Source: Baffinella frigidus
Taxonomy: Eukaryota; Cryptophyceae; Cryptomonadales; Baffinellaceae
DNA: 10,657 bases
Reading direction: 5' to 3'
Assembly (NCBI GenBank): GCA_026770585.1
Contig: MU646327.1
Coordinates: 37,161 to 47,817, forward strand
Each line of letters opens with the position of its first letter. Position 1 is the first letter of the stretch. The position numbers were made by a program, and so were the translations under genes. Shown here piece after piece: positions 1 through 5,524 of this stretch. The notes beneath the pieces are model-generated. The model was not told the origin of the DNA and ran no database searches. It saw only the letters and a program-made list of their open reading frames with translations.

Positions 1-5
1 AGGGT

Positions 6-93
<88 letters not shown>

Positions 94-96
94 GGT
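1..96. repeat. TTGAGGG tandem array
   Basis: About 13.7 uninterrupted copies of the 7-base unit TTGAGGG, a one-base variant of the TTTAGGG telomere repeat. The uniformity contrasts with the mixed variants that follow, so this block was probably homogenised recently by slippage or conversion. The G-rich strand is on +, which is the wrong polarity for a left chromosome end. Confidence 0.97.
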
Positions 97-245
97 TTAA
101 GGTGCAGGGTTTAGGATTCAGGGTTTAGGGTTTAGGGTTTAGGGTTTAAAGTTTAGGGTTTAGGGTTTAGGGTTTAGGGTTTAGGGTTTGGGGCTTAGGG
201 CTTAGGGTTTGGTATTTACGATTTATGGTTTATAGTTTAGGGTCT
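97..245. repeat. Degenerate TTTAGGG repeat
   Basis: Imperfect TTTAGGG units with single-base changes and occasional unit-length slips. No unique sequence is seen, and in particular no exon for the end of the SET domain encoded to the right. Confidence 0.93.
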
Positions 246-259
246 GGGGTTCGGGGTAC

Positions 260-295
260 CTCGGCGTTTGGAGCAATATCCCTGATCGCAACTAC
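260..295 (-). CDS. SET-domain exon l (VVAIRDIAP strand)
   Basis: A 36-base island encodes VVAIRDIAPNAE. It follows the acceptor GGCAG| and precedes the donor |GTACCC, and is in phase 0 at both ends. In SET domains the strand after the P-H motif typically reads VVAxRDIxxGEEL, leading into the catalytic ELxxDY motif. Here the usual G-E is replaced by N-A, and the ELxxDY part is absent, so either another exon lies left of the window or the gene is damaged. At 36 bases this is a microexon. It lies about 230 bases downstream of exon k in sense, with degenerate CCCTAAA repeat between. The match in both content and order makes chance unlikely. Confidence 0.75.
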
Positions 296-310
296 CTGCC
301 TCGTCCGGGG

Positions 311-520
311 TTTTGGGTTTCGGGTTTAGTGTTTAGGTTGAAGAGTTTGGGGAGCAAGATTTTAGGATTTATGGTTTAGGGTTCAAGGTTTGGGCGTTGG
401 GGTTTGGACTTGGGGGTTTAGTGCTCATGGGTTTAGGGTTTAGTTCTCATGGGTTTAGGGTTAAGGGTTTAGGGTTTAGAGTTTAGAGTTTGGAGTTTAG
501 GGTTTAGGGTTTAGGGTTGA
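311..520. repeat. Degenerate TTTAGGG repeat (putative intron k-l)
   Basis: Mixed TTTAGGG, TTTGGGG and GGTTCAAGG units. The phrase TTCTCATGGGTTTAGGG recurs near 420 and 443. No coding signal is seen. Confidence 0.85.
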
Positions 521-525
521 GGGAC

Positions 526-592
526 CACAGAGTGCGGGACGAACTTCTTGGTGTACACTTCCACGAACACGCAGTTGGCCTCCTGCCCGGAC
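526..592 (-). CDS. SET-domain exon k (ANCVFVEV...PHS)
   Basis: On the minus strand, after the acceptor ACGCAG|, one base completes the codon left open by exon j, followed by 22 codons containing ANCVFVEVYTKKFVPHSV. This is the SET segment between RFIN and VVAxRDI (N-x-x-F-V-E-V ... P-H-x-x-V). Codon third positions are almost all G or C, unlike the flanking repeat. The donor is ambiguous: |GTCCCT after PHSV (end 526) or |GTGGTC after PHS (end 529). Both keep phase 0 with exon l. The first gives the usual spacing of two residues between PH and VVA. The acceptor side abuts a tandem ATATATGACTCTGGGTAGG repeat in intron j-k. Confidence 0.82.
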
Positions 593-595
593 CTG

Positions 596-706
596 CGTAT
601 ACGTTGTATACTTGGTGATATATGACTCTGGGTAGGTGATATATGACTCTGGGTCTTCGTATACGTTGTATTCTTGGCGATATATGACTCTGGGTAGGTG
701 GCCCTC
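596..706. repeat. 62-base duplication containing 21-base direct repeats
   Basis: The phrase CGTATACGTTGTAT occurs at 596 and 658 (period 62). Within it, GATATATGACTCTGGGTAGGT occurs at 617 and 638 and again, nearly complete, at 679. CGTATACG is itself palindromic. The block lies at the 3' end of intron j-k and is unlike the surrounding telomere-type repeat. Confidence 0.85.
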
Positions 707-759
707 TAGAGCTATCTTCTGCTCTCGCCTCCCAACCCTGAGTCTATCAAAAGGCTATA

Positions 760-955
760 GGGATTAGGAATTAGGGATTAGGGTTTGAGGTCCAGTGATC
801 AGGGTTCAGGGTTCAGGGTACGGCTTGGGGTAGAAAGTATAGGGTTTGGGTTTCAGGGTTTAGGTTTTAGGGGTTAAGGTGTGTTAGGTTTTCGGGGTTA
901 GGGTTTCAGGGTTCAGGTTCTAGGGGTTAAGGTTTGTTAGGCGTTAAGGTATGTT
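760..955. repeat. Degenerate telomere-like repeat (intron j-k)
   Basis: TTAGGGATTAGGG, TTCAGGG and GGGGTTAAGGT(A/G)TGTTAG variants. The GGGGTTAAGGTNTGTTA phrase recurs near 875, 926 and 942, the last overlapping the donor of exon j. Confidence 0.8.
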
Positions 956-957
956 AC

Positions 958-1034
958 CCTTTTGGGTCGTTGATGAACCGGGTGCAGTTGCCCATGTCCT
1001 GCGAGTCCAGGGTCCCGATGTAGCCCCCTTGCAG
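958..1034 (-). CDS. SET-domain exon j (GNCTRFINDP motif)
   Basis: A 77-base exon on the minus strand: acceptor GTGACAG|, 25 codons plus two bases, donor |GTAACA. It contains LDSQDMGNCTRFINDPKG. GNxxRFIN is the S-adenosylmethionine-binding and pseudoknot motif of SET methyltransferases; the canonical N-H-S is N-D-P here, a form I recall from many protist and algal SET proteins. The two trailing bases join with the first base of exon k to restore a Gly codon, so the domain continues in frame. Two echoes of this exon lie upstream in sense, in the same intron (1171-1128 and 1426-1376). Confidence 0.84.
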
Positions 1035-1127
1035 CTGTCACTTTCGGGTTCGGGGTTAGGGTTTGGGGTGGGCGTAAGGTCTCAACCCCACTTGTCTTGG
1101 GGTTCAGGCTTTGGGCTTAGGGATTAA

Positions 1128-1171
1128 CACTTGTCTTCAGATTCCAGGTTTCCGTCGTAGCCCCCTTGAAG
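1128..1171 (-). pseudogene. Partial copy of SET exon j (5' half)
   Basis: After an acceptor-like CCCACAG|, the minus strand reads LQGGYDGNLESEDK and then a TAA stop. The first 40 bases match the start of exon j (LQGGYIGTLDSQD) with roughly eight differences, several silent or conservative, and then break into telomere-like sequence before the GNxxRFIN motif. It reads as a duplicated exon truncated by repeat DNA. An alternative first exon segment is possible but less likely given the stop. Confidence 0.7.
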
Positions 1172-1375
1172 CTGTGGGAGTTAGAGCTTAGGGTTAGGGT
1201 GTAGGGTCAGGTTTCAGGGTTTAGGGCCTAAACCCCATTTTTGACTTCAGGTTCAGGGTTCAGGCTTTTGGCTTAACAGTTCAATGTTTAGGATTTATGG
1301 CTTGAGGTTCAGGGTTTAGGGTTTAGGGTTTAGGGTTTACGGTTTATGGTTTAGGGTTCCTAAACCCTAAACCAT

Positions 1376-1426
1376 AGGGTCGTTGATGAAACGGGTGCAG
1401 TTGCCAATGTCGGTAACCACGCACAG
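1376..1426 (-). pseudogene. Second copy of SET exon j (3' half, GNCTRFINDP kept)
   Basis: After CCCAG|, the minus strand reads LCVVTDIGNCTRFINDPM, then |GTTTAG and telomere-like repeat. The last 34 bases match exon j with only about two changes, both silent or conservative, while the front differs. It starts in phase 0 like exon j but ends in a different phase, so splicing to exon k would shift frame. It is either a relic or an alternative exon under constraint. The LC(V)V-TDIGN front resembles the canonical LCIDA-x-xGN of SET domains better than exon j does. Confidence 0.68.
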
Positions 1427-1439
1427 CTGGGGTGCGTCC

Positions 1440-1740
1440 ATCTCAAGTCAAAGTCAATTCTTTCCACGCATTCACTCCCAACGTGAACGATTGCCAGTAC
1501 CAATAATACAAGGCCTCGGGGCTGGTGAAAGCCGTTTAGTCCTCCCGCGTAGTCAGGTGAGGTTATTTTGCGAAATAAAAATGATCTATTTCGCCAAATA
1601 ACCTTATTTCGGGAAATAGAAAAGCCAAACCGTTGTCTGGGGTCAAACCTTTAGGTCATACTCATAGTCTCTTCGAAGGTTCTCCGACTCCGAATCTCGC
1701 AAAAACTTCTCTGATTCTTCCGTTCCCTGGTAAAGGCTTC
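1440..1740. other. Unique island in intron i-j, no recognised gene
   Basis: Non-repeat sequence with mixed composition. A plus-strand reading from about 1463 to 1557 ends in CAG|GTGAGG, a good donor, but its translation is not recognisable and the opposite strand is also open. The only definite structure is the foldback at 1560-1604. Confidence 0.5.
1560..1604. repeat. Inverted repeat, 18-base arms
   Basis: Arms 1560-1577 (core GGTTATTTTGCGAAATA) and 1587-1604 pair with one mismatch around a 9-base loop. AT-rich and perfect enough to be a small foldback element or RNA hairpin. A further partial copy of the arm (TTATTTCGGGAAATAGA) follows directly to 1620. Confidence 0.85.
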
Positions 1741-2056
1741 GGGGTTTCGGGGTATGGGTGTGGGGTGCGGGGATACGGGTTCAGGCTTCGGGGTTTGGGG
1801 GTTATGGCTTGAGGTGCGGGGATAGAGGTTTAGGGTTTAGGGTTTAAGGTGCAGGGTGTCAGGTGGTTGCAGGGTTCAGGGTGGTTTGGGGTGCAGGGTC
1901 TAGGGTGGTTTAGGGTGCAGGGCTTAGGGTGCAGGGTGCAGGGTTTAGGGTGGTTTAGGGTGCAGGGTTTAGGGTGCAGGGTGCAGGGTTTAGGGTGGTT
2001 TAGGGTGTAGGGTTGAGGGTGGTTTAGGGTGCAGGGTTTAGGGTGCAGGGTGCAGG
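1741..2056. repeat. Telomere-like repeat with 45-base higher-order unit
   Basis: From 1861 the 7-mers TTTAGGG and TGCAGGG are joined by a TGG trinucleotide. The phrase TGGTTTAGGG starts at 1906, 1951 and 1996, giving a 45-base unit (six 7-mers plus TGG), followed by a short 24-base unit to 2020. Because 45 is divisible by 3, the reverse strand stays open and encodes a 15-residue repeat rich in PKPCTL and NH; this is a by-product, not a gene. Confidence 0.88.
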
Positions 2057-2063
2057 GTTGTAC

Positions 2064-2126
2064 AGGTGCAGTGACGCTGACTCGGCCGACATACTCTCCG
2101 ATCACCTCCCCCGCTGCAATCCAGCC
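2064..2126 (-). CDS. SET-domain exon i (GEVIGEYVG motif)
   Basis: A 63-base exon: acceptor CCTGCAG|, 21 codons, donor |GTACAA, phase 0 at both ends. It encodes GWIAAGEVIGEYVGRV and a short tail (SVTAP). I-x-A-G-E-x-I-x-E-Y-x-G is the first conserved SET motif, where the cofactor-binding strand begins. Exon h supplies the preceding FGLHVCDG, so the join gives the expected G-L-x-(A/V) ... I-x-A-G-E order. The region normally between GEYVG and GNxxRFIN is short in the i+j join, so an exon may be missing from intron i-j. Confidence 0.84.
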
Positions 2127-2134
2127 CTGCAGGG

Positions 2135-2258
2135 TTTGAGGTTTGGGGTTTGGGGTTTGGGGTTTGGGGTTTGGGGTTTGGGGTTTGGGGTTTGGGGTTT
2201 GGGGTTTGGGGTCTGGGGTTTGGGGTTTTGGGGTTTAGGGTCTGGGGTTGAGGGTTGA
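2135..2258. repeat. TTTGGGG homogeneous array
   Basis: Ten consecutive GTTTGGG units from 2141 to about 2210, then mixed GTCTGGGG, GTTTTGGGG and TTGAGGG to 2258. The four-G runs make it a strong G-quadruplex candidate on the plus strand, which is the template of the gene model. Confidence 0.93.
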
Positions 2259-2490
2259 GGGGTGGAGCTTTCAGGAGAAAACGCGTGGAGCCAGCGTATA
2301 GCCGAAGCGGATTTCGTTACGTTTACAATCAAGAGGCTTGGGCAGAGCTTCGTGTGGAGACTATACCCGAACTCGGCTAGTTCACGTTGGGCGAATTGCA
2401 GGGAAATTCCGTGATTTCTCTCCCAAGGTGGCCGATTCAGGCTCGTGCGTGGTTATGGTTAAGAGTTTCTCAGAAAGCGGCGTTTGTAGG
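2259..2490. other. Unique island in intron h-i, no recognised gene
   Basis: The minus strand is open for about 60 codons from near 2445, with no ATG until about 2332, and runs on into the TTTGGGG array. The translation (for example FAQRELAEFGYSLH) matches no family I recognise, and no clean acceptor precedes it. It could be an unrecognised exon or chance. Confidence 0.4.
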
Positions 2491-2600
2491 GTTGAGGGCT
2501 GAGGGTCCAGAGATCAGGGTTTAGGGTTCAGGGTTGAGGGTTCAGGGTTTAGGGTTCAGGGTTTAGGGTTCAGGGTTTAGGGTTCGGGGTTTAGGGTTTG
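2490..2600. repeat. Alternating TTCAGGG / TTTAGGG repeat
   Basis: TTCAGGG and TTTAGGG alternate regularly from 2520 to 2590, a 14-base dimer unit distinct from other blocks in the window. It abuts the donor of exon h. Confidence 0.88.
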
Positions 2601-2606
2601 GGATAC

Positions 2607-2690
2607 CCCGTCACACACGTGGAGTCCGAACTGCGGGGGGCCGTCGGGGGTGTAGCACACGTGCCCTTCCGGAACCTCTAGGACCTCTAC
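2607..2690 (-). CDS. Exon h: pre-SET segment and start of SET domain
   Basis: An 84-base exon (28 codons, phase 0 to phase 0) between acceptor CATGGCAG| and donor |GTATCC. It encodes EVPEGHVCYTPDG, then PPQFGLHVCDG. F-G-L-H-V fits the G-x-G-L-x-A segment that opens SET domains, and the join to exon i (GWIAAGEV) reproduces the family order. Codon third positions are mostly G or C. No Zn-binding pre-SET cysteine cluster is visible, so no subfamily can be assigned. Alternative reading frames here are open but lack both the SET motif and the splice logic. Confidence 0.7.
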
Positions 2691-2738
2691 CTGCCATGGT
2701 GTGGCCAACCAGCCACGTCAGAGAGATTGGTGATGTGT

Positions 2739-3004
2739 GACGGACGAGGCACTCAGCGATGGCGTGTGCGATAAATCCTAAACCCGGAACCCTAAAGTTG
2801 GCTTGAAGTAGTATGCAGTAAAAACTGGAAACGTGGGGTGGTGGGGTTGGGGTCAGGGGATGACGTTGGGGTTGACGTCGTGTCGGAAGAGGCACTCAGC
2901 GATCTGAATAAGTATGCAGTAATAACTAAAAACGTGGGGTGATGGGGTGGGGGTAAGGGGATGACGTTGGGGTTGACGTTTTGACGGAAGAGGCACTCAG
3001 CGAT
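2739..3004. repeat. 101-base tandem duplication plus a third partial copy, carrying echoes of exon g
   Basis: A unit beginning AGTATGCAGTAA and ending GGAAGAGGCACTCAGCGAT occurs at 2810-2903 and 2911-3004 with period 101. The end phrase (G)AGGCACTCAGCGAT also occurs at 2747-2760 with its right flank (GCGTGTGCG) matching the exon copy. On the minus strand the phrase encodes IAECL(F/V)R. The copies at 2903-2876 (IAECLFRHD, with AG before and GTCAAC after) and 2772-2739 are echoes of exon g. Confidence 0.88.
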
Positions 3005-3041
3005 CGCCTGTGCGAGGCTGCACTCGCCATCGGTCGGGTCC
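2978..3041 (-). CDS. Exon g: helical segment (SLAQAIAECLFRQN)
   Basis: A 64-base island: acceptor GAGGCAG|, one base, then 21 codons, donor |GTCAAC (the same donor sequence as exon a). It encodes DPTDGECSLAQAIAECLFRQN, an amphipathic helix-like sequence. The end in phase 0 joins cleanly to exon h. The start needs a preceding exon ending two bases into a codon, which the drawn end of exon f does not supply. The family is not recognised; by position it could be part of the helical region before the SET domain. Two degenerate copies follow in the next intron. Confidence 0.5.
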
Positions 3042-3062
3042 CTGCCTCCCAGTTCAGTGGTT

Positions 3063-3245
3063 CGAGGTTTAGGGTTTAGGGTTTAGGGTTTCGGGTTTAA
3101 GGTTTAGGGTTTAGGGTTTAGGGATTATGGTTTAGGGTTTAGGGTTTGGGGTTAGGGGTTAGAGGTTAGGAGGTAGGGGTTAGGGGTTAGGGGTTAGGGT
3201 CTAGGGTTTAGGGGTGAGGCTTCAGGGTTTAGGGTTCAGGGATTA
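3063..3245. repeat. Degenerate TTTAGGG and GGGGTTA repeat
   Basis: TTTAGGG units to about 3150, then six or so units of GGGGTTAG(A/G) between 3150 and 3200, a frame-shifted variant of the telomere motif. No gene. Confidence 0.9.
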
Positions 3246-3480
3246 GGGGGCAGTGTTAAGGGGCAGCACGACCTTTCCAGGCAAATCTGGCGACGTGCAG
3301 CCACCCCCAGGTTTTAAGAGGACAGAGTGGGGAACTCCGAGAGCAGAGTGGGGATCACCCCAGATACAGATGGGCAATCGTGGCGGGGCTGACATGCTCT
3401 ACTCGTCCAATCTGTCTGACAAGCCGCCCTCTTCCACCCCGTTGGCACTCCTACGTGTAGCCTCCCCCTGGTTTTCCAAA
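3246..3480 (-). pseudogene. Duplicated and broken coding segment (copy of the 3541-3602 region)
   Basis: The minus strand at 3451-3385 reads EEGG, then LDE, a TAG stop, then SMSAP. This aligns with DEGG...VDEYSMSAP at 3602-3541, offset exactly 151 bases (shared GCACTCC at 3445 and 3596, GACATG at 3391 and 3542). Identity is about 75 percent. A Tyr codon TAC is TAG here. A third fragment, GGGGGTGGCTGCACGTCG near 3300, repeats the upstream part (GGGGGAGGCTACACGTAG near 3460). This is a decayed tandem duplicate. Confidence 0.65.
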
Positions 3481-3490
3481 AGATAAATAC

Positions 3491-3515
3491 AAAATAAATA
3501 AATAAATAAATAAAT
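3491..3515. repeat. (AAAT)n microsatellite
   Basis: Six AAAT units, with similar AT-rich sequence on the left. On the minus strand it reads (ATTT)n and keeps the frame open, producing a meaningless LFIYLFI stretch. Confidence 0.95.
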
Positions 3516-3540
3516 GGCTCTGCGTGGGAGGGGCGGGCGC

Positions 3541-3807
3541 GGACATGGAGTACTCGTCCACTCCTCCCGACGCGCCGCCCTCGTCCGCCACGTCAGCACT
3601 CCATCCCAGCGACGAAGTCCAGGCTGTATCCGGGGTGACTACGTCGGAGTTCCCCGCTCCACCCACGTCGGAACTGGTGGGCGTGGCGGCCGCTGAGGCG
3701 GCCGTGGCGGCCTGATCGGTACCGGTACCGATCGGGCTGCTGCAATCGGTTGCGGCCTTGGCTGCGATTGCTTCTACGATCTTCTTCAGCGCGCCCTCCT
3801 GAACCAT
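3541..3807 (-). CDS. Exon f and its open reading frame (armadillo-like start, then Ala/Ser/Thr-rich tail)
   Basis: The frame EGALKKIVEAIAAKAATD starts after the acceptor GGTTCAG| at 3798; an ATG at 3807 in fair context (G at -3, G at +4) is an alternative start if this were a first exon. Joined to exon e it gives EVLVVQ|EGALKKIVEAI, which resembles the helix pattern of armadillo-type repeats. Two overlapping GTAC donors lie in the palindrome at 3714-3733 (first possible exon end 3729). The frame stays open beyond that, through an Ala/Thr/Ser-rich, likely disordered stretch ending DEYSMSAP near 3541, with G/C-rich third positions, so a longer exon is also credible. The tail has a broken duplicate 151 bases away. 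Confidence 0.55.
3714..3733. other. Perfect 20-base palindrome
   Basis: GATCGGTACCGGTACCGATC reads the same on both strands. On the sense strand it contains two overlapping GGTACC units, each a potential GTAC donor for exon f. Confidence 0.97.
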
Positions 3808-3814
3808 TGCGTGG

Positions 3815-4285
3815 GGTTCAGGATGTCGGGTTTCGGGTTTCGGGGGTTGGAATTCAGGGCGAATGGCCCACTCACACGGCTGCAAGGACCGGAATTGGAT
3901 CCTTTTCTTTGGTTCGTACTGGGGATTGGTCTCGTTACCCCGGACATCCAGGGCTGTTGGTCCACCGTGGCCTTATGAGTGGTAGGGTTTAGCTATTGCG
4001 ATTTCTTCATTCATCTTTTGTAACAACCCCTCCTGGTCCGCTCCTTATGATTTAGGGCTTCGGGTTTCGGGTTTCCGGTTTCGGTTTTAGGGCTTCGGGC
4101 GTCGGATTTCGGGTGAGAGTTTCGGGTGAGAGTTCAAGTGGGAGTTTAGGGTTTAGGGTTTAGGGTTTAGGGTTTAAGGTAAGGGTTTACGGTTTACGGT
4201 TTAGGGTTTCAGGTTTCGGGTTTTGGCTTTCGGGTTTCAGGTTTAAGGTTCAAGGTTTCGGGTTGGGGTTTAGAGTTTAGGGTGT
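3815..4285. other. Intron e-f: mixed unique and telomere-like sequence
   Basis: Repeat of TTTCGGG type at 3823-3850 and 4048-4135, and TTTAGGG type at 4145-4285. The unique island 3855-4045 has short minus-strand coding-like runs (for example ATVDQQPWMSG before a GTAACG near 3940), too short to call. GGGTGAGAGTT is repeated at 4109 and 4124. Confidence 0.6.
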
Positions 4286-4311
4286 ATGGTTTCCGTAAAA
4301 GGTCCGACAAC

Positions 4312-4345
4312 CTAAGCGACGAGTACCTCTCGGTCTCTCGCAGTC
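4312..4345 (-). pseudogene. Degenerate copy of exon e (3' half)
   Basis: The minus strand reads ARDREVLVA followed by TAG directly at a |GTTGTC, parallel to TRDREVLVVQ|GTACGT of exon e. The final CAG codon has become TAG. The upstream half is replaced by unrelated sequence containing a hairpin (4351-4373). Confidence 0.6.
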
Positions 4346-4350
4346 TATTT

Positions 4351-4373
4351 GGGCTCACCAATGTGGTGAGCCC
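4351..4373. repeat. Short perfect hairpin
   Basis: GGGCTCACCA and TGGTGAGCCC pair perfectly (10 bp) around a 3-base loop. There is no T run on either side, so a terminator role is not supported. It sits at the point where the exon e copy breaks off. Confidence 0.9.
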
Positions 4374-4650
4374 GGCCTCTTCCCAGCTCCAAAGTTGACG
4401 GATTTGAACCGCACACCAAGCCACACAGCGGACTTTGAAGGGATGTCGTGAATAGCCCATAAGTGAATAATCCATAGGCCCTACAAACAATCAGCGTCAG
4501 TGCCGCACATGCTACGCATTGTGTCACATACTGTACCCCGTGTCGGCCGCCCATACGTGCATTTTCCGGATGGATTCTAACTCCACCTCCTACCAACACG
4601 GCTGCCGTGTATGACCCCACCGAGACTGTGCCTAGTCCACCTCCTACGTA
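4374..4650. other. Unique island in intron e-f
   Basis: No recognised gene. CACAGCGGACTTTGAAGGGAT at about 4424-4444 matches the centre of the foldback element at 9167-9187 with few changes, and GATTTGAACC just before it recurs at 8966, so part of this island is probably a decayed foldback relative. The minus strand is open for 91 codons (4620-4345) but is not protein-like. Confidence 0.5.
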
Positions 4651-4651
4651 C

Positions 4652-4705
4652 CTGGACGACGAGGACTTCGCGGTCTCGCGTACCGTACTCCATCGCCGCT
4701 AGCAC
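4652..4705 (-). CDS. Exon e: armadillo-like helix segment (VLAAMEYG)
   Basis: A 54-base exon (18 codons, phase 0 to phase 0) between acceptor GGATCAG| and donor |GTACGT, the best donor in the window. It encodes VLAAMEYGTRDREVLVVQ. Exon d before it ends with SPMAEQ, and exon f after it starts EGALKKI. The composite NAALIQEA ... VLAAM ... EVLVVQ-EGAL resembles the armadillo/HEAT-like repeat pattern of many algal proteins (typically A-L-I-x-E-A ... VLxAM ... EVQxxGxxAL). Two echoes lie on either side (4790-4757 and 4345-4312). The assignment rests on pattern memory, so the family is tentative; the exon itself is better supported. Confidence 0.62.
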
Positions 4706-4756
4706 CTGATCCGTTTGGGGTTTCGGGTGTGTGGTGTTTCGACACCTGGGGTTTAG

Positions 4757-4790
4757 GGTCCCTCGTACCGTACTCCATCGCCGCTACCAC
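4757..4790 (-). pseudogene. Copy of exon e (5' half)
   Basis: After GGAGCAG|, the minus strand reads VVAAMEYGTRD, nearly identical to the start of exon e (VLAAMEYGTRD), then runs straight into CCTAAACCCC. The direct repeat has a period of 85 bases and includes flanking repeat (GTTTCGACNCNTGGG at about 4736 and 4836). The exon is truncated by telomere-like DNA. Confidence 0.72.
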
Positions 4791-4854
4791 CTGCTCCGTG
4801 GTGCTACCCGGCTTTAGGGTGTGGGGTGTGGGACGTTTCGACGCGTGGGATTTC

Positions 4855-5325
4855 AGGTTTGAGGTTTAGGGTTTAGGGTTTAGGGCGTGGGGTGTAGGGT
4901 TTAGTACGTGGGGTTTAGGGTTCAGGGTTTATGCTTTAGTGTTTGCGGCTTGGGGTTTAGGGTTTATGGAGTTTGGGATTTAGGGTTCATGGTAGGGTTT
5001 AGGGTTTATGGTAGGGTTTAGGGTTCAGCGTTTAGGTTTTAGGGTTTATGGTAGGGTTTCTGGTTCAAAGTTTAGGGTTTATGGTAGGGTTTCGGGTTTA
5101 GGGTTCGGGGTTTGGGGTCTAGGTTTCAGGGTTCAGAGTTTAGGGTCTAGGGTCTAGGGTGTAGGGTTTAGGGTCTAGGGTGTAGGGTTTAGGGACTAGT
5201 GTTTAGTGTTGAGGGTTGAGGGTTTGGGGTTGAGGGTTGAGGGTTATTTAGGGGTTCAGGGCTCAGGGTTCAGGGTTTAGGTTTTAGGTTTTAGGTTTTA
5301 GTTAGGGTTTTGTTGGGGTTTAGTC
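4855..5325. repeat. Long degenerate TTTAGGG block (intron d-e)
   Basis: Nearly pure variants of the 7-mer. TTTATGGTAGGG(T) recurs at about 4986, 5005, 5046 and 5080, GGTCTAGGGTGTAGGG at 5141-5190, and TTGAGGG at 5210-5243. No unique sequence. Confidence 0.93.
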
Positions 5326-5451
5326 AGCATTTAGCTGGGGCGAATTCCCACTGGAGACCTGTATTGGAGCATAAGTGGTCATATTTCTTAAGTGAATTAT
5401 AAGTTGTTCCACTCCCAGCGGCAGTTTGGAGTTTGGAGATGGAGATCGTAC

Positions 5452-5515
5452 CTGTTCCGCCATAGGAGACTGTGCCTCTTGGATCAACGCGGCGTTCTCT
5501 CTCGAAACCACACTC
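5452..5515 (-). CDS. Exon d: armadillo-like segment (NAALIQEA)
   Basis: A 64-base island: acceptor GATGGCAG|, one base, then SVVSRENAALIQEAQSPMAEQ, donor |GTACGA. The first base completes a codon left two bases long by exon c, and the end is phase 0 to match exon e. N-x-A-L-I-x-E-A is a typical opening of algal armadillo-like repeats. Past the donor the same frame stays open for 43 more codons to a stop at 5320, so an unspliced or terminal form cannot be excluded. A second frame in this exon is also open, which lowers confidence. Confidence 0.52.
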
Positions 5516-5524
5516 CTGCCATCC

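Noticed and set aside
1383-1601. 72-codon plus ORF ending near a good CAG|GTGAGG donor
   Set aside because: Its start is antisense to the RFIND exon copy and its end lies in the foldback at 1560-1604; the translation is not recognised.
1830-2332. Minus ORFs with PKPCTLNHP and PQTPNPKP repeats and the opposing plus ORF
   Set aside because: They translate telomere-like repeat. Only the IGEYVGRV part at the start of one is meaningful, and it belongs to exon i, which extends beyond that ORF.
2810-3004. CRISPR-like array
   Set aside because: Only two full units without unique spacers, in eukaryotic-type DNA; a simple 101-base tandem duplication.
4351-4373. Hairpin as a transcription terminator
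   Set aside because: No T run on either strand and the setting is eukaryotic; kept only as a hairpin.
4400-4410. GGTTCAAATCC on the minus strand, a perfect tRNA B-box-like motif
   Set aside because: No D arm, anticodon arm or matching acceptor stem can be drawn around it; the T stem is imperfect. A similar GATTTGAACC at 8966 also lacks tRNA structure.
4345-4620. 91-codon minus ORF (GSYTAAVLVGGGV...)
   Set aside because: Composition is not protein-like, it spans a hairpin and a foldback relic, and no motif or splice logic supports it.
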